DNA of 64,000 nt from Pelomonas sp036404855 (lineage in GTDB: Bacteria > Pseudomonadota > Gammaproteobacteria > Burkholderiales > Burkholderiaceae_C). Positions 8,509-18,109 of the stretch are shown here, in pieces (position 1 is the first letter of the stretch; each line of letters opens with the position of its first letter). Where the stretch lies: positions 1 to 64,000 of the forward strand of contig NZ_DASWYS010000301.1 of NCBI RefSeq assembly GCF_036404855.1, in the 5' to 3' direction. The notes beneath the pieces are model-generated. The model saw only the letters and a list, made by a program, of their open reading frames with translations. It did not search any database and had not been told where the DNA came from. Made by a program: the position numbers and the translations under genes.

Positions 8509-9606
8509 TCACTTCCAGATGTTGAACGGCGTCTGCATCCAGGCACCGACAACGACCAGCCAGATCAGCGTGATGGGAATGAAGATCTTCCAGCCCAGAC
8601 GCATGATCTGGTCATAGCGGAAGCGCGGGAACGTGGCACGCACCCACAAGAACATCGTGACGACGAAGAAGGTCTTGCCGAACAACCAGGCCCAGTTCCA
8701 GAACGCCATCGTGTGCTGGATGAAGTCGGGCGTCTGCATGCCCAGCAGGCTCCAGGAGATCGGCGCGCTCCAACCACCGAGGAACATGACGACGGCCAGC
8801 GCCGACACCAGGATCATGTTGGCGTACTCAGCCAGGAAGAACATCGCGAACGACATGCCCGAGTACTCGATCATGTGGCCGGCCACGATTTCCGATTCAC
8901 CTTCGACCACGTCGAACGGGTGGCGGTTCGTTTCGGCCAGGCCCGAGATGAAGTAGACGACGAAGATGGGCAGCAGGGGCAGCCAGTTCCAGGAGAGGAA
9001 GTTCAGGCCCATGTCCGCGAACATGCCCTTCTCCTGCACCTGCACGATCGTGGTCATGTTCAGGCTGCCGGTCACCATGAGCACGACGACGAGCGCGAAG
9101 CCCATGGCGATCTCGTAGGAGACCATCTGGGCCGATGCGCGCAGCGCACCCAGGAAGGCGTACTTCGAATTGGACGCCCAGCCCGCGATGATGACGCCGT
9201 AGACCTCCAGCGACGTGATCGCCATTAGGAACAGCAGGCCGGCATTGACGTTGGCAACCGCGGCATCCGGGCCAAAGGGCACGACGGCCCAGGCGGCCAG
9301 CGCCGGCATGATGGTCATGACGGGGCCGAGGAAGAACAGGCCTTTGTTCGCGGCGGTCGGCTTGATGATCTCCTTGAAGATCAGCTTGACCGCGTCAGCA
9401 ATGGGTGTCAGCAGGCCGAAGGGGCCGACGCGATTCGGCCCCGGACGGATCTGCGACCAGCCGATGGCCTTGCGCTCCCACAGCGTCAGATAAGCGACGC
9501 AGATCATCAATGGCGCGATGACCGCGATGATCTTCAGCAGGCTCCAGACCAGGGGCCACAAGGCCCCCAGCAGCGAGGCGCCGTTTTGGTAGAGGGTGTC
9601 GATCAT
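8509..9606 (-). CDS. nuoH: NADH-quinone oxidoreductase subunit H
   Basis: 365-residue membrane subunit that joins the peripheral and membrane arms and forms much of the quinone chamber. About eight helices are predicted. The conserved cytoplasmic loops are visible: GPNRVGPFGLLTPIADAVKLIFKE, and RHPFDVVEGESEIVAGHMIEYSG with its Glu cluster. It starts 2 nt after the nuoG stop. Confidence 0.97.
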   Translation of the reverse strand: MIDTLYQNGASLLGALWPLVWSLLKIIAVIAPLMICVAYLTLWERKAIGWSQIRPGPNRVGPFGLLTPIADAVKLIFKEIIKPTAANKGLFFLGPVMTIMPALAAWAVVPFGPDAAVANVNAGLLFLMAITSLEVYGVIIAGWASNSKYAFLGALRASAQMVSYEIAMGFALVVVLMVTGSLNMTTIVQVQEKGMFADMGLNFLSWNWLPLLPIFVVYFISGLAETNRHPFDVVEGESEIVAGHMIEYSGMSFAMFFLAEYANMILVSALAVVMFLGGWSAPISWSLLGMQTPDFIQHTMAFWNWAWLFGKTFFVVTMFLWVRATFPRFRYDQIMRLGWKIFIPITLIWLVVVGAWMQTPFNIWK

Positions 9607-9608
9607 TC

Positions 9609-11915
9609 TTAGACCTTGCTGATGCTCAGCGTGCCGAAGGCAGCACCCAGGCTGGCGGTTTCGGGCACGCCGGCAGGGACGCGGGCCAGACCTTCCGGCA
9701 GACCGGCTTCAAGACGGGCGAGCAGTTGCGCGGCACCGCCGTCCTGCACGATGCGGACCTGATCGCCGGCGGACAGGCCGAGCTGTTGCCACAGGCTGGT
9801 GGGCAGACCCACGATCGCGGCTTCGCGACCGTCGGTGGTCAGTTGCAGCGACGACGAGTTGCGAACCAGCGCATCGGCCGCGTAGATGGGCAGGTTGGCG
9901 AAGCGCTCGACGCCCTCCCCTCGTGCAACGGCTTGCGGCGTGGCCGAGGTGGCGTTGCTGAGACGGCTGGTGATGTCACCGCCGAGCGCCTGTTCACGCA
10001 CCTGCTCCGAGCTGTCCTGGTTGAAGCCTTCGAGGCCCAGCAGGTTGCCCAACACGCGCAGCACCTTCCAGGCCGGGCGGGTCTCGGCCAGCGGCCTGAC
10101 GACACCGACGAAGCTCTGCAGGCGTCCCTCCGCATTGACGAAGGATCCCGAGGTCTCGGTGAACGGCGCGATCGGCAGCACCACGTCGGCGTACTCGAGG
10201 CCGCTCTTGAACGGGCTCAGCACGACGACCATCTCGGCCGCATCCAGTGCCTTGGCGGCTGCGGCGGCGTTGGCGGAGTCGAGCACCGGGTCGGTGTTCA
10301 GCAGCAACGCGGCCTTCAGCGACGTACCGCTCAGCATCTGGCCGGCATTCAGTCCGCCGGAGACGGGCTGAGCCTTCACGAGCTGGGCACCGACAGTGTT
10401 GGCAGCGGCCGAAAGGTAGCCGACGCTGGCGCCGGTCTGCTGGCCAATCCACTGCGCGAGCGCCAGCAGGCTGGCGGCCTGCGGATGTTCGGCGGCGGCG
10501 TTGCCGAGCAGGATGGCCTTGCGTTGGCCGGACTGCAGGCTGGCGGCGATCGCCTTGGCTTCGTCAGTGGCGGTGCCGGTCAACGGCGCGCCTGCACCCA
10601 CGGCGGTGGCCACATCGGCCAGCGCCTGCACCCAGACCGACGGCGCGGCAGCCACGGAGGCACCGAGCGGCATCAGCCAGTCGTCGCTGTTGACGCCGAC
10701 ACGATGCACGGCCGCACCGCGACGGGCGGCGTGACGCAGGCGGGCGGCGAACAGCGGGTGATCCTTGCGCAGGTTGGAACCGACAACGAGGGCGCGGTCC
10801 AGCTCGGAGAGGCTCGCGACACTCGTGCCCAGCCAGCGGGCCTGGCCTGCCGGTGCGGCATTGCCGAAGTCGCTGTGGCGCAGACGGTGGTCGATGTTGT
10901 CGCTGCCCAGGCCGCGGACGACTTGCGCCAGCAGGTGCAGTTCCTCGACGGTGCTGTGGGCCGAGCCCAGGGCGCCGATGGAGGCGGGGCCGTGGTCGGC
11001 CTTGATGACCTTCAGGCCGTTGGCGACATATTCCAGCGCCGTCGTCCAGTCGACCTGCTTCCAGGCACCGCCCTGCTTGATCATGGGCGCGTTCAGGCGG
11101 GCGTCGCTGTTCAGCGCTTCATAGCTGAAGCGGTCGCGGTCGGCGATCCAGCACTCGTTGACGTCCTCGTTCTCCAGCGGCACGACGCGCAGGACCTGGT
11201 GGTTCTTGACCTGGACAATCAGGTTGGCACCGGTGGAATCGTGCGGGCTGACGCTCTTGCGGCGCGACAGCTCCCACGTGCGGGCGCTGTAGCGGAAAGG
11301 CTTGCTCGTGAGGGCGCCGACCGGGCAGATGTCGATCATGTTGCCCGACAGCTCCGAGTCCACCGTGCGACCGACGAAGGTCTGGATCTCGCTGTGCTCA
11401 CCACGGTGGGCCATGCCCAGCTCCATGACGCCGGCGATCTCCTGACCGAAGCGCACGCAACGGGTGCAGTGGATGCAGCGGCTCATCTCCTCCATGGAGA
11501 TCAGCGGGCCGACGTTCTTGTGGAAGACGACGCGCTTCTCTTCAGAGTAGCGGCTCTTGCCGGCGCCGTAGCCCACAGCCAAATCCTGCAGCTGGCACTC
11601 GCCACCCTGGTCGCAGATCGGGCAATCCAGCGGGTGGTTGATCAGCAGGAATTCCATGACGCCCTGCTGCGCCTTGATCGCCTTGTCACTCTTGGTGCGG
11701 ACGATCATGCCTTGCGTGACCGGGGTCGCGCAGGCGGGCATGGGCTTGGGGGCCTTCTCCACGTCCACCAGGCACATGCGGCAGTTGGCCGCGATGCTGA
11801 GTTTCTTGTGGTAGCAGAAGTGCGGGATATAGGTGCCGGCCTTCTCGGCTGCATGCATGACCATGCTGCCTTCCTGGACCGAGACCTTCTGACCGTCGAG
11901 TTCGATTTCAACCAT
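9609..11915 (-). CDS. nuoG: NADH-quinone oxidoreductase subunit G
   Basis: 768-residue peripheral-arm subunit. The N-terminus has a 2Fe-2S ferredoxin domain (Cys-rich stretch around residues 34-62), then a His-Cys3 4Fe-4S segment and a C-x2-C-x2-C 4Fe-4S segment (MSRCIHCTRCVRFG, then DICPVGAL). The C-terminal half is a molybdopterin-oxidoreductase-like fold without a cofactor role in complex I. That half is less conserved and Ala/Leu-rich. It lies 21 nt after nuoF. Confidence 0.96.
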   Translation of the reverse strand: MVEIELDGQKVSVQEGSMVMHAAEKAGTYIPHFCYHKKLSIAANCRMCLVDVEKAPKPMPACATPVTQGMIVRTKSDKAIKAQQGVMEFLLINHPLDCPICDQGGECQLQDLAVGYGAGKSRYSEEKRVVFHKNVGPLISMEEMSRCIHCTRCVRFGQEIAGVMELGMAHRGEHSEIQTFVGRTVDSELSGNMIDICPVGALTSKPFRYSARTWELSRRKSVSPHDSTGANLIVQVKNHQVLRVVPLENEDVNECWIADRDRFSYEALNSDARLNAPMIKQGGAWKQVDWTTALEYVANGLKVIKADHGPASIGALGSAHSTVEELHLLAQVVRGLGSDNIDHRLRHSDFGNAAPAGQARWLGTSVASLSELDRALVVGSNLRKDHPLFAARLRHAARRGAAVHRVGVNSDDWLMPLGASVAAAPSVWVQALADVATAVGAGAPLTGTATDEAKAIAASLQSGQRKAILLGNAAAEHPQAASLLALAQWIGQQTGASVGYLSAAANTVGAQLVKAQPVSGGLNAGQMLSGTSLKAALLLNTDPVLDSANAAAAAKALDAAEMVVVLSPFKSGLEYADVVLPIAPFTETSGSFVNAEGRLQSFVGVVRPLAETRPAWKVLRVLGNLLGLEGFNQDSSEQVREQALGGDITSRLSNATSATPQAVARGEGVERFANLPIYAADALVRNSSSLQLTTDGREAAIVGLPTSLWQQLGLSAGDQVRIVQDGGAAQLLARLEAGLPEGLARVPAGVPETASLGAAFGTLSISKV

Positions 11916-11936
11916 GATGGTGTTTCCCTAGGCAGC

Positions 11937-13277
11937 TCAGGTCGGAGCCACCAGGGGCTTCTTGTGTTCAATCAGGTGCACGAACTCGTGCTTGAAGTGC
12001 TTGATCATGGCGCGCACGGGCATCGCGGCAGCGTCGCCCAGCGCGCAGATCGTGCGGCCCTGGATGTTGTCGGCCACGGAGTTCAGCAGATCGAGATCCT
12101 CTGCCCTGCCCTCGCCGTGGTAGATACGTTCCAGCACACGGTGCATCCAGCCCGTGCCTTCGCGACAGGGCGTGCACTGACCACAGGACTCGTGTGCGTA
12201 GAAGTAGGACAGGCGCAGCAGGCTCTGCACGGCGCAACGCGAGTCGTCCATGACGATGACGGCACCCGAGCCCAGCATGGAGCCGGCCTTCGCGATGGAG
12301 TCATAGTCCATCGTGCACTGCATCATCACTTCGGCGGGCAGCACCGGAGCCGACGAACCACCGGGGATGACGGCCTTGAGTTTGCGGCCCTTGCGCACGC
12401 CCCCGGCCATCTCGAGCAGCACCGAGAACGGCGTGCCCAGCGGGATCTCGAAGTTGCCGGGCTTCTCGACGTCGCCCGACACCGAGAACAGCTTGGTGCC
12501 GCCGTTGTTGGGCTTGCCGATCTCCAGGTAGGCCTGGCCGCCATTGCGGATGATCCAGGGCACCGCCGCGAAGGTCTCGGTGTTGTTGATCGTCGTGGGC
12601 TTGCCGTAGAGGCCGAAGCTGGCCGGGAACGGCGGCTTGAAGCGCGGCTGGCCCTTCTTGCCTTCCAGCGATTCCAGCAGCGCGGTTTCCTCGCCGCAGA
12701 TGTAAGCGCCGAAGCCATGGTGGGCGTGCAGCTGGAAGCTGTAGTCCGAACCCATGATCTTGTCGCCGAGATAGCCCGCAGCGCGGGCTTCTTCCAGGGC
12801 CGCCTCGAAGCGCTCGTAGACCTCGAAGATCTCGCCGTGGATGTAGTTGTAGCCCACCGTGATGCCCATCGCGTAGGCAGCGATGGCCATGCCCTCGATG
12901 ACCTGATGCGGGTTGAACATCAGGATGTCGCGGTCCTTGCAGGTACCCGGCTCGCCCTCGTCGCTATTGCAGACGAGGTATTTCTGGCCCGGGAACTGGC
13001 GGGGCATGAAGCTCCACTTCAGGCCGGTCGGGAAGCCGGCGCCGCCGCGGCCACGCAGGGCCGAGGTCTTGACTTCAGCGATGACCTGGTCAGGCGTCAG
13101 GCCTTCACCGCCGTCCTTGCCCAGGATCTTGCGCAGGGCCGCGTAACCGCCGCGCGCTTCGTAGTCCTTGATCGACCAGTTCTTGCCATTCAGGTCCGCG
13201 TAGATCTGCGGGCTGATGTGGCGACCGTGGAAGCAGGTCTCGTTGCCGGTCGATTGGAATTTGGAGAGGTCCAGCAT
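11937..13277 (-). CDS. nuoF: NADH-quinone oxidoreductase subunit F
   Basis: 446-residue NADH-oxidising subunit that binds FMN and cluster N3. It shows the glycine-rich NADH/FMN fold GRGGAGFPTGLKW (about residues 75-88), GEETALLESLEGKKGQPR, and the N3 ligands in ESCGQCTPCREGTGWM, with the fourth Cys near CALGDAAAMP. It is 8 nt downstream of nuoE. Confidence 0.98.
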   Translation of the reverse strand: MLDLSKFQSTGNETCFHGRHISPQIYADLNGKNWSIKDYEARGGYAALRKILGKDGGEGLTPDQVIAEVKTSALRGRGGAGFPTGLKWSFMPRQFPGQKYLVCNSDEGEPGTCKDRDILMFNPHQVIEGMAIAAYAMGITVGYNYIHGEIFEVYERFEAALEEARAAGYLGDKIMGSDYSFQLHAHHGFGAYICGEETALLESLEGKKGQPRFKPPFPASFGLYGKPTTINNTETFAAVPWIIRNGGQAYLEIGKPNNGGTKLFSVSGDVEKPGNFEIPLGTPFSVLLEMAGGVRKGRKLKAVIPGGSSAPVLPAEVMMQCTMDYDSIAKAGSMLGSGAVIVMDDSRCAVQSLLRLSYFYAHESCGQCTPCREGTGWMHRVLERIYHGEGRAEDLDLLNSVADNIQGRTICALGDAAAMPVRAMIKHFKHEFVHLIEHKKPLVAPT

Positions 13278-13285
13278 CGTCTTCC

Positions 13286-13798
13286 TCAGGCCTTCGCGGC
13301 TTCAGCGCGCAGCACGTCGACGAGCTCGTCGAGACGCTCGGTCGTCATGAAGCTGCACATCTGGCGATCATTGACGAGCATCACCGGCGAGTCGGCGCAG
13401 GCACCCAAGCACTCGCTCTTCTGCACGGTGAAGAGGCCATCGGCCGTCGTGCCGCCCTGCTCGATGCCAAGCTTGCTGCACAGATGGTCCAGGGCCTTCT
13501 GGCCGTTGCGCAGTTGGCAGGGCAGGTTCGCGCAGACGTTCAGCTTGAACTTGCCAACCGGGCGCTGGTTGTACATGTTGTAGAAGGTCGTCACCTCGTA
13601 GACCGCAATGGTCGGCATGCCGAGGTAGGCGGCAATCACGTCTTCCGCGGCGCGGGACACGAAACCCTCTTCCTGCTGCACGATGGCCAGGCAGGCCATG
13701 ACGGCGGACTGGCGCAGGTCGTAGGGGTACTTGGCGACCTCGCGGTCGAAGCGAGCGCGGGTTGCGTCGCTCAGGGTGTAGTCGGTGCTGCTCGTCAT
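13286..13798 (-). CDS. nuoE: NADH-quinone oxidoreductase subunit E
   Basis: 170-residue thioredoxin-like subunit carrying the 2Fe-2S cluster N1a. The four ligands are in NVCANLPCQ and in ECLGACADSPVM, the normal 24-kDa-subunit arrangement. Gaps to nuoD and nuoF are about 10 nt on each side. Confidence 0.97.
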   Translation of the reverse strand: MTSSTDYTLSDATRARFDREVAKYPYDLRQSAVMACLAIVQQEEGFVSRAAEDVIAAYLGMPTIAVYEVTTFYNMYNQRPVGKFKLNVCANLPCQLRNGQKALDHLCSKLGIEQGGTTADGLFTVQKSECLGACADSPVMLVNDRQMCSFMTTERLDELVDVLRAEAAKA

Positions 13799-13808
13799 CG
13801 CTTGCCTG

Positions 13809-15062
13809 TCAACGATCGATTTCGCCGAACACGATGTCCATCGTGCCGATGATGGCCACGGCGTCCGCGATCATGTGGCCACGGCCCATTTCATCCAGGG
13901 CCGCGAGGTGGGCGAAGCCCGGGGCGCGGATCTTGAGGCGATAGGGCTTGTTGGCGCCGTCGCTGACCATGTAGATGCCGAACTCGCCCTTGGGGTGTTC
14001 GACGGCCGCATAAGCCTCGCCTTCCGGCACGTGGAAGCCTTCGGTGAAGAGCTTGAAGTGGTGGATCAGCTCTTCCATGTTGGACTTCATGTCCACGCGG
14101 GCCGGCGGTGCCACCTTGTGGTTGTCCGTGATGACCGGGCCGGGGTTGGCCTTGAGCCACTTCACGCACTGCTCGACGATGCGGCAGGACTGGCGCATTT
14201 CCTCGACACGCACGACATAGCGGTCATAGGTATCACCGTTGGTGCCGATCGGCACGTCGAAGTCCATCTTGTCGTAGACGTCGTAGGGCTGGGTCTTGCG
14301 CAGGTCCCAGGCGATGCCCGAGCCACGCAGCATGGCGCCGGTGAAGCCCATGTTCAGCGCCCGCTCCGGCGACACGACACCGACGCCGACGGTGCGCTGC
14401 TTCCAGATCCGGTTGTCGGTCAGCAGCGTCTCGTAGTCGTCGACGTTCTTCGGGAAACGCTTGCAGAAGTCCTCGATGAAGTCCAGCAGCGAGCCCGAGC
14501 GGTTCTCGTTCAGCTGCGCAATGGCCTTGGCATTGCGGATCTTGCTGACCTGGTACTGCGGCATGCTGTCCGGCAGGTCGCGATAGACGCCGCCCGGACG
14601 GAAGTAGGCCGCGTGCATCCGCGCACCCGACACCGCCTCGTACATGTCGAAGATGTCCTCACGCTCGCGGAAGCAGTAGATGAGGATGTTCATCGCACCG
14701 CAGTCCAGGCCGTGGCAGCCCAGCCACAGCAGGTGGTTCAGGATGCGGGTCAGCTCGCCGAACATCACGCGGATGTACTGGGCGCGGATCGGCACTTCGA
14801 GGCCCAGCATCTTCTCGATGGCCAGGCAGTAGGCGTGCTCGTTGGACATCATCGACACGTAGTCGAGGCGGTCCATGTAGGGCAGCGACTGGATGAAGGT
14901 TTTGCTCTCGGCCAGCTTTTCGGTGGCACGGTGCAGCAGGCCGATGTGGGGGTCGGCACGCTGGATGACTTCGCCGTCCAGCTCGAGCACCAGACGCAGC
15001 ACGCCGTGGGCGGCCGGGTGCTGAGGACCGAAGTTCAGCGTGTAGTTCTTGATCTCTGCCAT
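13809..15062 (-). CDS. nuoD: NADH-quinone oxidoreductase subunit D
   Basis: 417-residue 49-kDa-type subunit, related to the large subunit of NiFe hydrogenases, lining the quinone site. GPQHPAAHGVLRLVLELDGE at the N-terminus contains the quinone-binding His. The C-terminus FGEIDR is the family end. It starts 3 nt after nuoC. Separate nuoC and nuoD genes are normal for this group, unlike the fused form in E. coli. Confidence 0.98.
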   Translation of the reverse strand: MAEIKNYTLNFGPQHPAAHGVLRLVLELDGEVIQRADPHIGLLHRATEKLAESKTFIQSLPYMDRLDYVSMMSNEHAYCLAIEKMLGLEVPIRAQYIRVMFGELTRILNHLLWLGCHGLDCGAMNILIYCFREREDIFDMYEAVSGARMHAAYFRPGGVYRDLPDSMPQYQVSKIRNAKAIAQLNENRSGSLLDFIEDFCKRFPKNVDDYETLLTDNRIWKQRTVGVGVVSPERALNMGFTGAMLRGSGIAWDLRKTQPYDVYDKMDFDVPIGTNGDTYDRYVVRVEEMRQSCRIVEQCVKWLKANPGPVITDNHKVAPPARVDMKSNMEELIHHFKLFTEGFHVPEGEAYAAVEHPKGEFGIYMVSDGANKPYRLKIRAPGFAHLAALDEMGRGHMIADAVAIIGTMDIVFGEIDR

Positions 15063-15065
15063 GGC

Positions 15066-15662
15066 TTACAGACCGCCGTACTTGTCTTCGCGAATGATGC
15101 GGGGCGTGATCTCTCGCGGCTCGATGGTCACCGGCTGGTAGATCACGCGCTTCTGCTCGGCGTCGTAGCGCATCTCGACATGGCCCGACACCGGGAAGTC
15201 TTTGCGCATCGGATGGCCGATGAAACCGTAGTCGGTCAGGATGCGGCGCAGGTCATCGTGGCCGTCGAAGATGACGCCATACATGTCGAAGGCCTCGCGC
15301 TCGAACCAGTTGGCCGAGTTCCACACCGGCGTGACCGAGGCCACGCAGGGGAAGTCGTCGTCAGTGGCGAAGACCTTCAGGCGCAGGCGCCAGTTCTTGC
15401 TGACCGAAAGCAGGTGGCTGACGACTGCATAACGCTGACCTTCCCAGGCGCCGTCACCGTAGCTGCTGTAGTCGACACCGCAAAGGTCGATCAGCTGCTC
15501 CAGCTTCAGTTCGGGATGGTCGCGCAGCGTGGTCGCGACGTCGAAGTAGTCGGCAGCTCGCACGGTCAGCGTCAGTTCGCCCAAGGCGTTCTTCAGCTCG
15601 ACGACACGGTCGCCCAGGACGGCGCCAATCTGCTGGGCCAGGGTTTCGAGGTTGTGACTCAT
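15066..15662 (-). CDS. nuoC: NADH-quinone oxidoreductase subunit C
   Basis: 198-residue 30-kDa-type subunit of the peripheral arm. Motifs include LIDLCGVDY, the WFEREAFDMYGVIFDGHDDLRRILTDYGF block and HPMRKDFP. I chose the ATG at 15660-15662 (MSHNLETL). A longer open frame to 15839 is antisense overlap inside nuoB. It starts 10 nt after the nuoB stop. Confidence 0.97.
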   Translation of the reverse strand: MSHNLETLAQQIGAVLGDRVVELKNALGELTLTVRAADYFDVATTLRDHPELKLEQLIDLCGVDYSSYGDGAWEGQRYAVVSHLLSVSKNWRLRLKVFATDDDFPCVASVTPVWNSANWFEREAFDMYGVIFDGHDDLRRILTDYGFIGHPMRKDFPVSGHVEMRYDAEQKRVIYQPVTIEPREITPRIIREDKYGGL

Positions 15663-15672
15663 ACCGTGGTAC

Positions 15673-16149
15673 TCAGCGGGCGATGGTGTTTTCGCGGCGG
15701 ATCTTGGCCTGCAGCTGCAGGATGCCGTACAGCAGTGCCTCGGCCGTCGGCGGGCAGCCGGGCACGTAGACGTCGACCGGCACGATCCGGTCGCAGCCGC
15801 GCACGACCGAGTAGCTGTAGTGGTAGTACCCGCCGCCATTGGCGCAGGAGCCCATGGACAGCACCCAGCGCGGCTCGGCCATCTGGTCGTAGACCTTGCG
15901 CAGTGCTGGTGCCATCTTGTTGCACAGCGTGCCGGCCACGATCATCAGATCGGACTGACGCGGGCTCGGACGGAACAGCATGCCGAAGCGGTCGATGTCG
16001 TAGCGCGCGGCACCCGCGTGCATCATCTCGACGGCGCAACAGGCCAGGCCGAACGTCATCGGCCACAGCGAGCCGGTCTTGGACCAGTTGATGAGCTTGT
16101 CGACCGAAGTCGTGACAAAGCCCTCTTTCAGGACGCCTTCAATACCCAT
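15673..16149 (-). CDS. nuoB: NADH-quinone oxidoreductase subunit B
   Basis: 158-residue subunit holding the terminal 4Fe-4S cluster N2, which reduces quinone. The tandem cysteines of GLACCAVEMMHAG and the Cys residues of GSCANGGG and VPGCPPTAEALLYG supply the ligands. It lies 30 nt after nuoA. Confidence 0.98.
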   Translation of the reverse strand: MGIEGVLKEGFVTTSVDKLINWSKTGSLWPMTFGLACCAVEMMHAGAARYDIDRFGMLFRPSPRQSDLMIVAGTLCNKMAPALRKVYDQMAEPRWVLSMGSCANGGGYYHYSYSVVRGCDRIVPVDVYVPGCPPTAEALLYGILQLQAKIRRENTIAR

Positions 16150-16179
16150 TTGAAATTCCCAGCTTGTGTCGGCGGACGC

Positions 16180-16539
16180 TTATTCCCAATCGAGGGCGCC
16201 TTTTTTCCATTCGTAGGCGAAGCCCACGACCAGGATGCCGAGGAAGATCATCATCGCCCAGAATCCGGTCGCACCGATTTCCTTGAGCGCCACGGCCCAG
16301 GGGAACAAGAAGGCGATTTCCAGGTCGAAAAGAATGAACAGGATGGCGACGAGGTAGTAGCGCACATCGAATTTCATGCGCGCGTCTTCAAAGGCCTCGA
16401 AGCCGCATTCGTAGGGGGAGTTCTTGGCCTGATCCGGCCGGTTGGGACCGAGGAGTGCGCCGAGCACCTGGGGCGCGATCCCGACAACTGCGCCAACCAG
16501 GATGAAGAGGATGACGGGCAGGTATTGTTCGAGATTCAT
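16180..16539 (-). CDS. nuoA: NADH-quinone oxidoreductase subunit A
   Basis: 119-residue, three-helix membrane subunit and first gene of the nuo operon. KNSPYECGFEAFEDARMKFDVRYYLVAILFILFDLE is the conserved loop that reaches into the quinone chamber. I see no convincing -35/-10 pair in the 174 nt between it and the tRNA gene, so the operon may partly read through from the tRNA transcript. Confidence 0.97.
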   Translation of the reverse strand: MNLEQYLPVILFILVGAVVGIAPQVLGALLGPNRPDQAKNSPYECGFEAFEDARMKFDVRYYLVAILFILFDLEIAFLFPWAVALKEIGATGFWAMMIFLGILVVGFAYEWKKGALDWE

Positions 16540-16713
16540 CTGCGCTTTCTCGTGTCACAAAAGCAAACAGGCGCGCCACCAGCGAATCGAAAGATATCGC
16601 TCGCGGATCGCGCCCGCCTGGAACCTTGCATCCACCTCCGGTTCGCACCGGGCGATTTCTGCGACAGGCCGCTTTGGCCGACTCCCGAATCAACGGAAGC
16701 CCTGCCGATTGTT

Positions 16714-16798
16714 TGGTGCCGTCGGCGAGACTCGAACTCGCACAGCTTTCGCCACTACCCCCTCAAGATAGCGTGTCTACCAATTTCACCACGACGGC
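16714..16798 (-). tRNA. tRNA-Leu (anticodon GAG)
   Basis: 85 nt including an encoded CCA end. The acceptor stem GCCGTCG/CGACGGC pairs perfectly over 7 bp. The anticodon loop reads TTGAGGG between CTATC and GGTAG, so the anticodon is GAG. A long class II variable arm and a GTTCGAGTC T-loop are visible. The tRNA lies between secG and nuoA on the same strand. Confidence 0.96.
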
Positions 16799-16865
16799 TG
16801 GTACTCATATCTGCCTGACAACTCATGAGGGTTTTGCCTGTCAGACAGCCTCGCATTCTATACCG

Positions 16866-16897
16866 GAAAAGCCCGCTCCCCGGCGAAGAAGCGCGGG
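16866..16897 (-). terminator. intrinsic terminator of secG
   Basis: A stem CCCGC/GCGGG (16872-16876 with 16893-16897) is followed on the minus strand by CTTTTCC. It starts 13 nt past the secG stop. On the plus strand the same stem is followed by TTTT, so it could work in both directions. It separates the pnp-tpiA-secG group from tRNA-Leu. Confidence 0.6.
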
Positions 16898-16910
16898 TTT
16901 TAGTCAGTGA

Positions 16911-17294
16911 TCAGTTCGTCGCTGCCGAAGCGGCGACAGAGGCCGGCGCAGCAGGCGCCACGACGGCACCGGGAATGGCGGCAGCACCCGACGCCGCCGG
17001 AGCCACGACAGCAGCGCGATCCAGCACGCTGTCGGCCGCAGCCGGCGAAGTGGTGCGGCCGTTGGACAGGAAGGCCAGGCCCAGCGTGCAACCGAAGAAC
17101 AGCGTCGCGGCAAACGCCGTGGTGCGCGACAAGAAGTTGGCGCTGCCGGTGGCGCCGAACAGGCTACCCGAGGCGCCACTGCCGAAAGAGGCGCCCATGT
17201 CGGCCCCCTTGCCGTGCTGAACCAGCACCAGACCGATGATCGCCAGAGCCGACAGCAATTGAACGATCAACACCAGATTCGCAAAGACCTGCAT
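16911..17294 (-). CDS. secG: preprotein translocase subunit SecG
   Basis: 127-residue small membrane subunit of the SecYEG channel. Two hydrophobic helices (about 4-23 and 55-73) flank the conserved loop LVQHGKGADMGASFGSGASGSLFGATGSANFL. The remaining third is an Ala/Pro/Val-rich low-complexity tail ending SAATN. I place the start at the ATG of 17292-17294, 8 nt after GGAG, rather than a GTG three codons upstream that abuts the GGAG. Confidence 0.93.
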   Translation of the reverse strand: MQVFANLVLIVQLLSALAIIGLVLVQHGKGADMGASFGSGASGSLFGATGSANFLSRTTAFAATLFFGCTLGLAFLSNGRTTSPAAADSVLDRAAVVAPAASGAAAIPGAVVAPAAPASVAASAATN

Positions 17295-17355
17295 TCCAAA
17301 CACTCCATCAAAACGCTTGTGGCGCCCTGCCCTACGGCTGGGACGCCGGGAAAAC

Positions 17356-18099
17356 TCAGTGGGCCGCAGCCAGGCAAATGGCTGCGAAGTCGGCCACCTT
17401 CAAGGACGCGCCGCCAATCAGGCCGCCATCGATGTCGGGCTGGCCGAACAGCTCGACGGCGTTGTCGGCCTTGACGCTGCCGCCGTAGAGGATGCGCATC
17501 GCCGAAGCGCGGTCCGTCGCCGCCTGCAACTGGGCGCGCAGCACGGCATGCACGGCCTGGGCCTGTTCAGGCGTGGCCGTCAGGCCTGTGCCGATGGCCC
17601 AGACGGGTTCGTAGGCCACGACCATCTCGCCGCAGCAATGGCCCAGCGTGTGGATGACGGCGGCAAGCTGGCGCTTGACGACGGCTTCGGTCTGCCCGGC
17701 CTCGCGCTCGGCACGCGTCTCGCCGACACAGACGATGGGCGTCACGCCATGCGCCAACGCGGCCTTGGCCTTGTCGGCGACCAGCTGGTCGCTCTCGGCG
17801 TGATAGGCGCGACGCTCCGAGTGCCCCACGATGGCGTAGCGGCAGCCGATGTCGTGCAGCATGGCCGACGACACTTCGCCGGTATAGGCACCCTGCTCGT
17901 GCGCGGAGCAGTCCTGGGCACCGTAGGCAATGGCGGTGCCGGTCAGCGCCAGCGCCGTCTCGGCGATGTAGGGGAAAGGCACGCAGACGGCAACGTCAGC
18001 GTTCCAGGGCCCAGCCTCCTTGAGGCCGGCAAGCAGCTGGGCGTTGGCAGCGCGGCTGCCATGCATCTTCCAGTTGCCGACGACGAGTTTCTTTCTCAT
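17356..18099 (-). CDS. tpiA: triosephosphate isomerase
   Basis: 247-residue TIM-barrel enzyme interconverting dihydroxyacetone phosphate and glyceraldehyde 3-phosphate. The catalytic residues are in NWKM (Lys), VGHSERR (His) and AYEPVWAIGTG (Glu); the phosphate loop YGGSVKADNA is intact. GGAG lies 5 nt before the ATG at 18097-18099, which I prefer to a GTG two codons upstream. It is 10 nt from the oxidoreductase gene and 61 nt from secG. Confidence 0.97.
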   Translation of the reverse strand: MRKKLVVGNWKMHGSRAANAQLLAGLKEAGPWNADVAVCVPFPYIAETALALTGTAIAYGAQDCSAHEQGAYTGEVSSAMLHDIGCRYAIVGHSERRAYHAESDQLVADKAKAALAHGVTPIVCVGETRAEREAGQTEAVVKRQLAAVIHTLGHCCGEMVVAYEPVWAIGTGLTATPEQAQAVHAVLRAQLQAATDRASAMRILYGGSVKADNAVELFGQPDIDGGLIGGASLKVADFAAICLAAAH

Positions 18100-18109
18100 C
18101 TCCACTCCA

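Noticed and set aside
9726..13583. A 1285-codon open frame on the plus strand, opposite nuoF and nuoG
   Set aside because: It is the complement of strongly conserved nuo genes. The translation is Arg/His/Gly/Asp-rich without any motif, as expected for antisense of high-GC genes.
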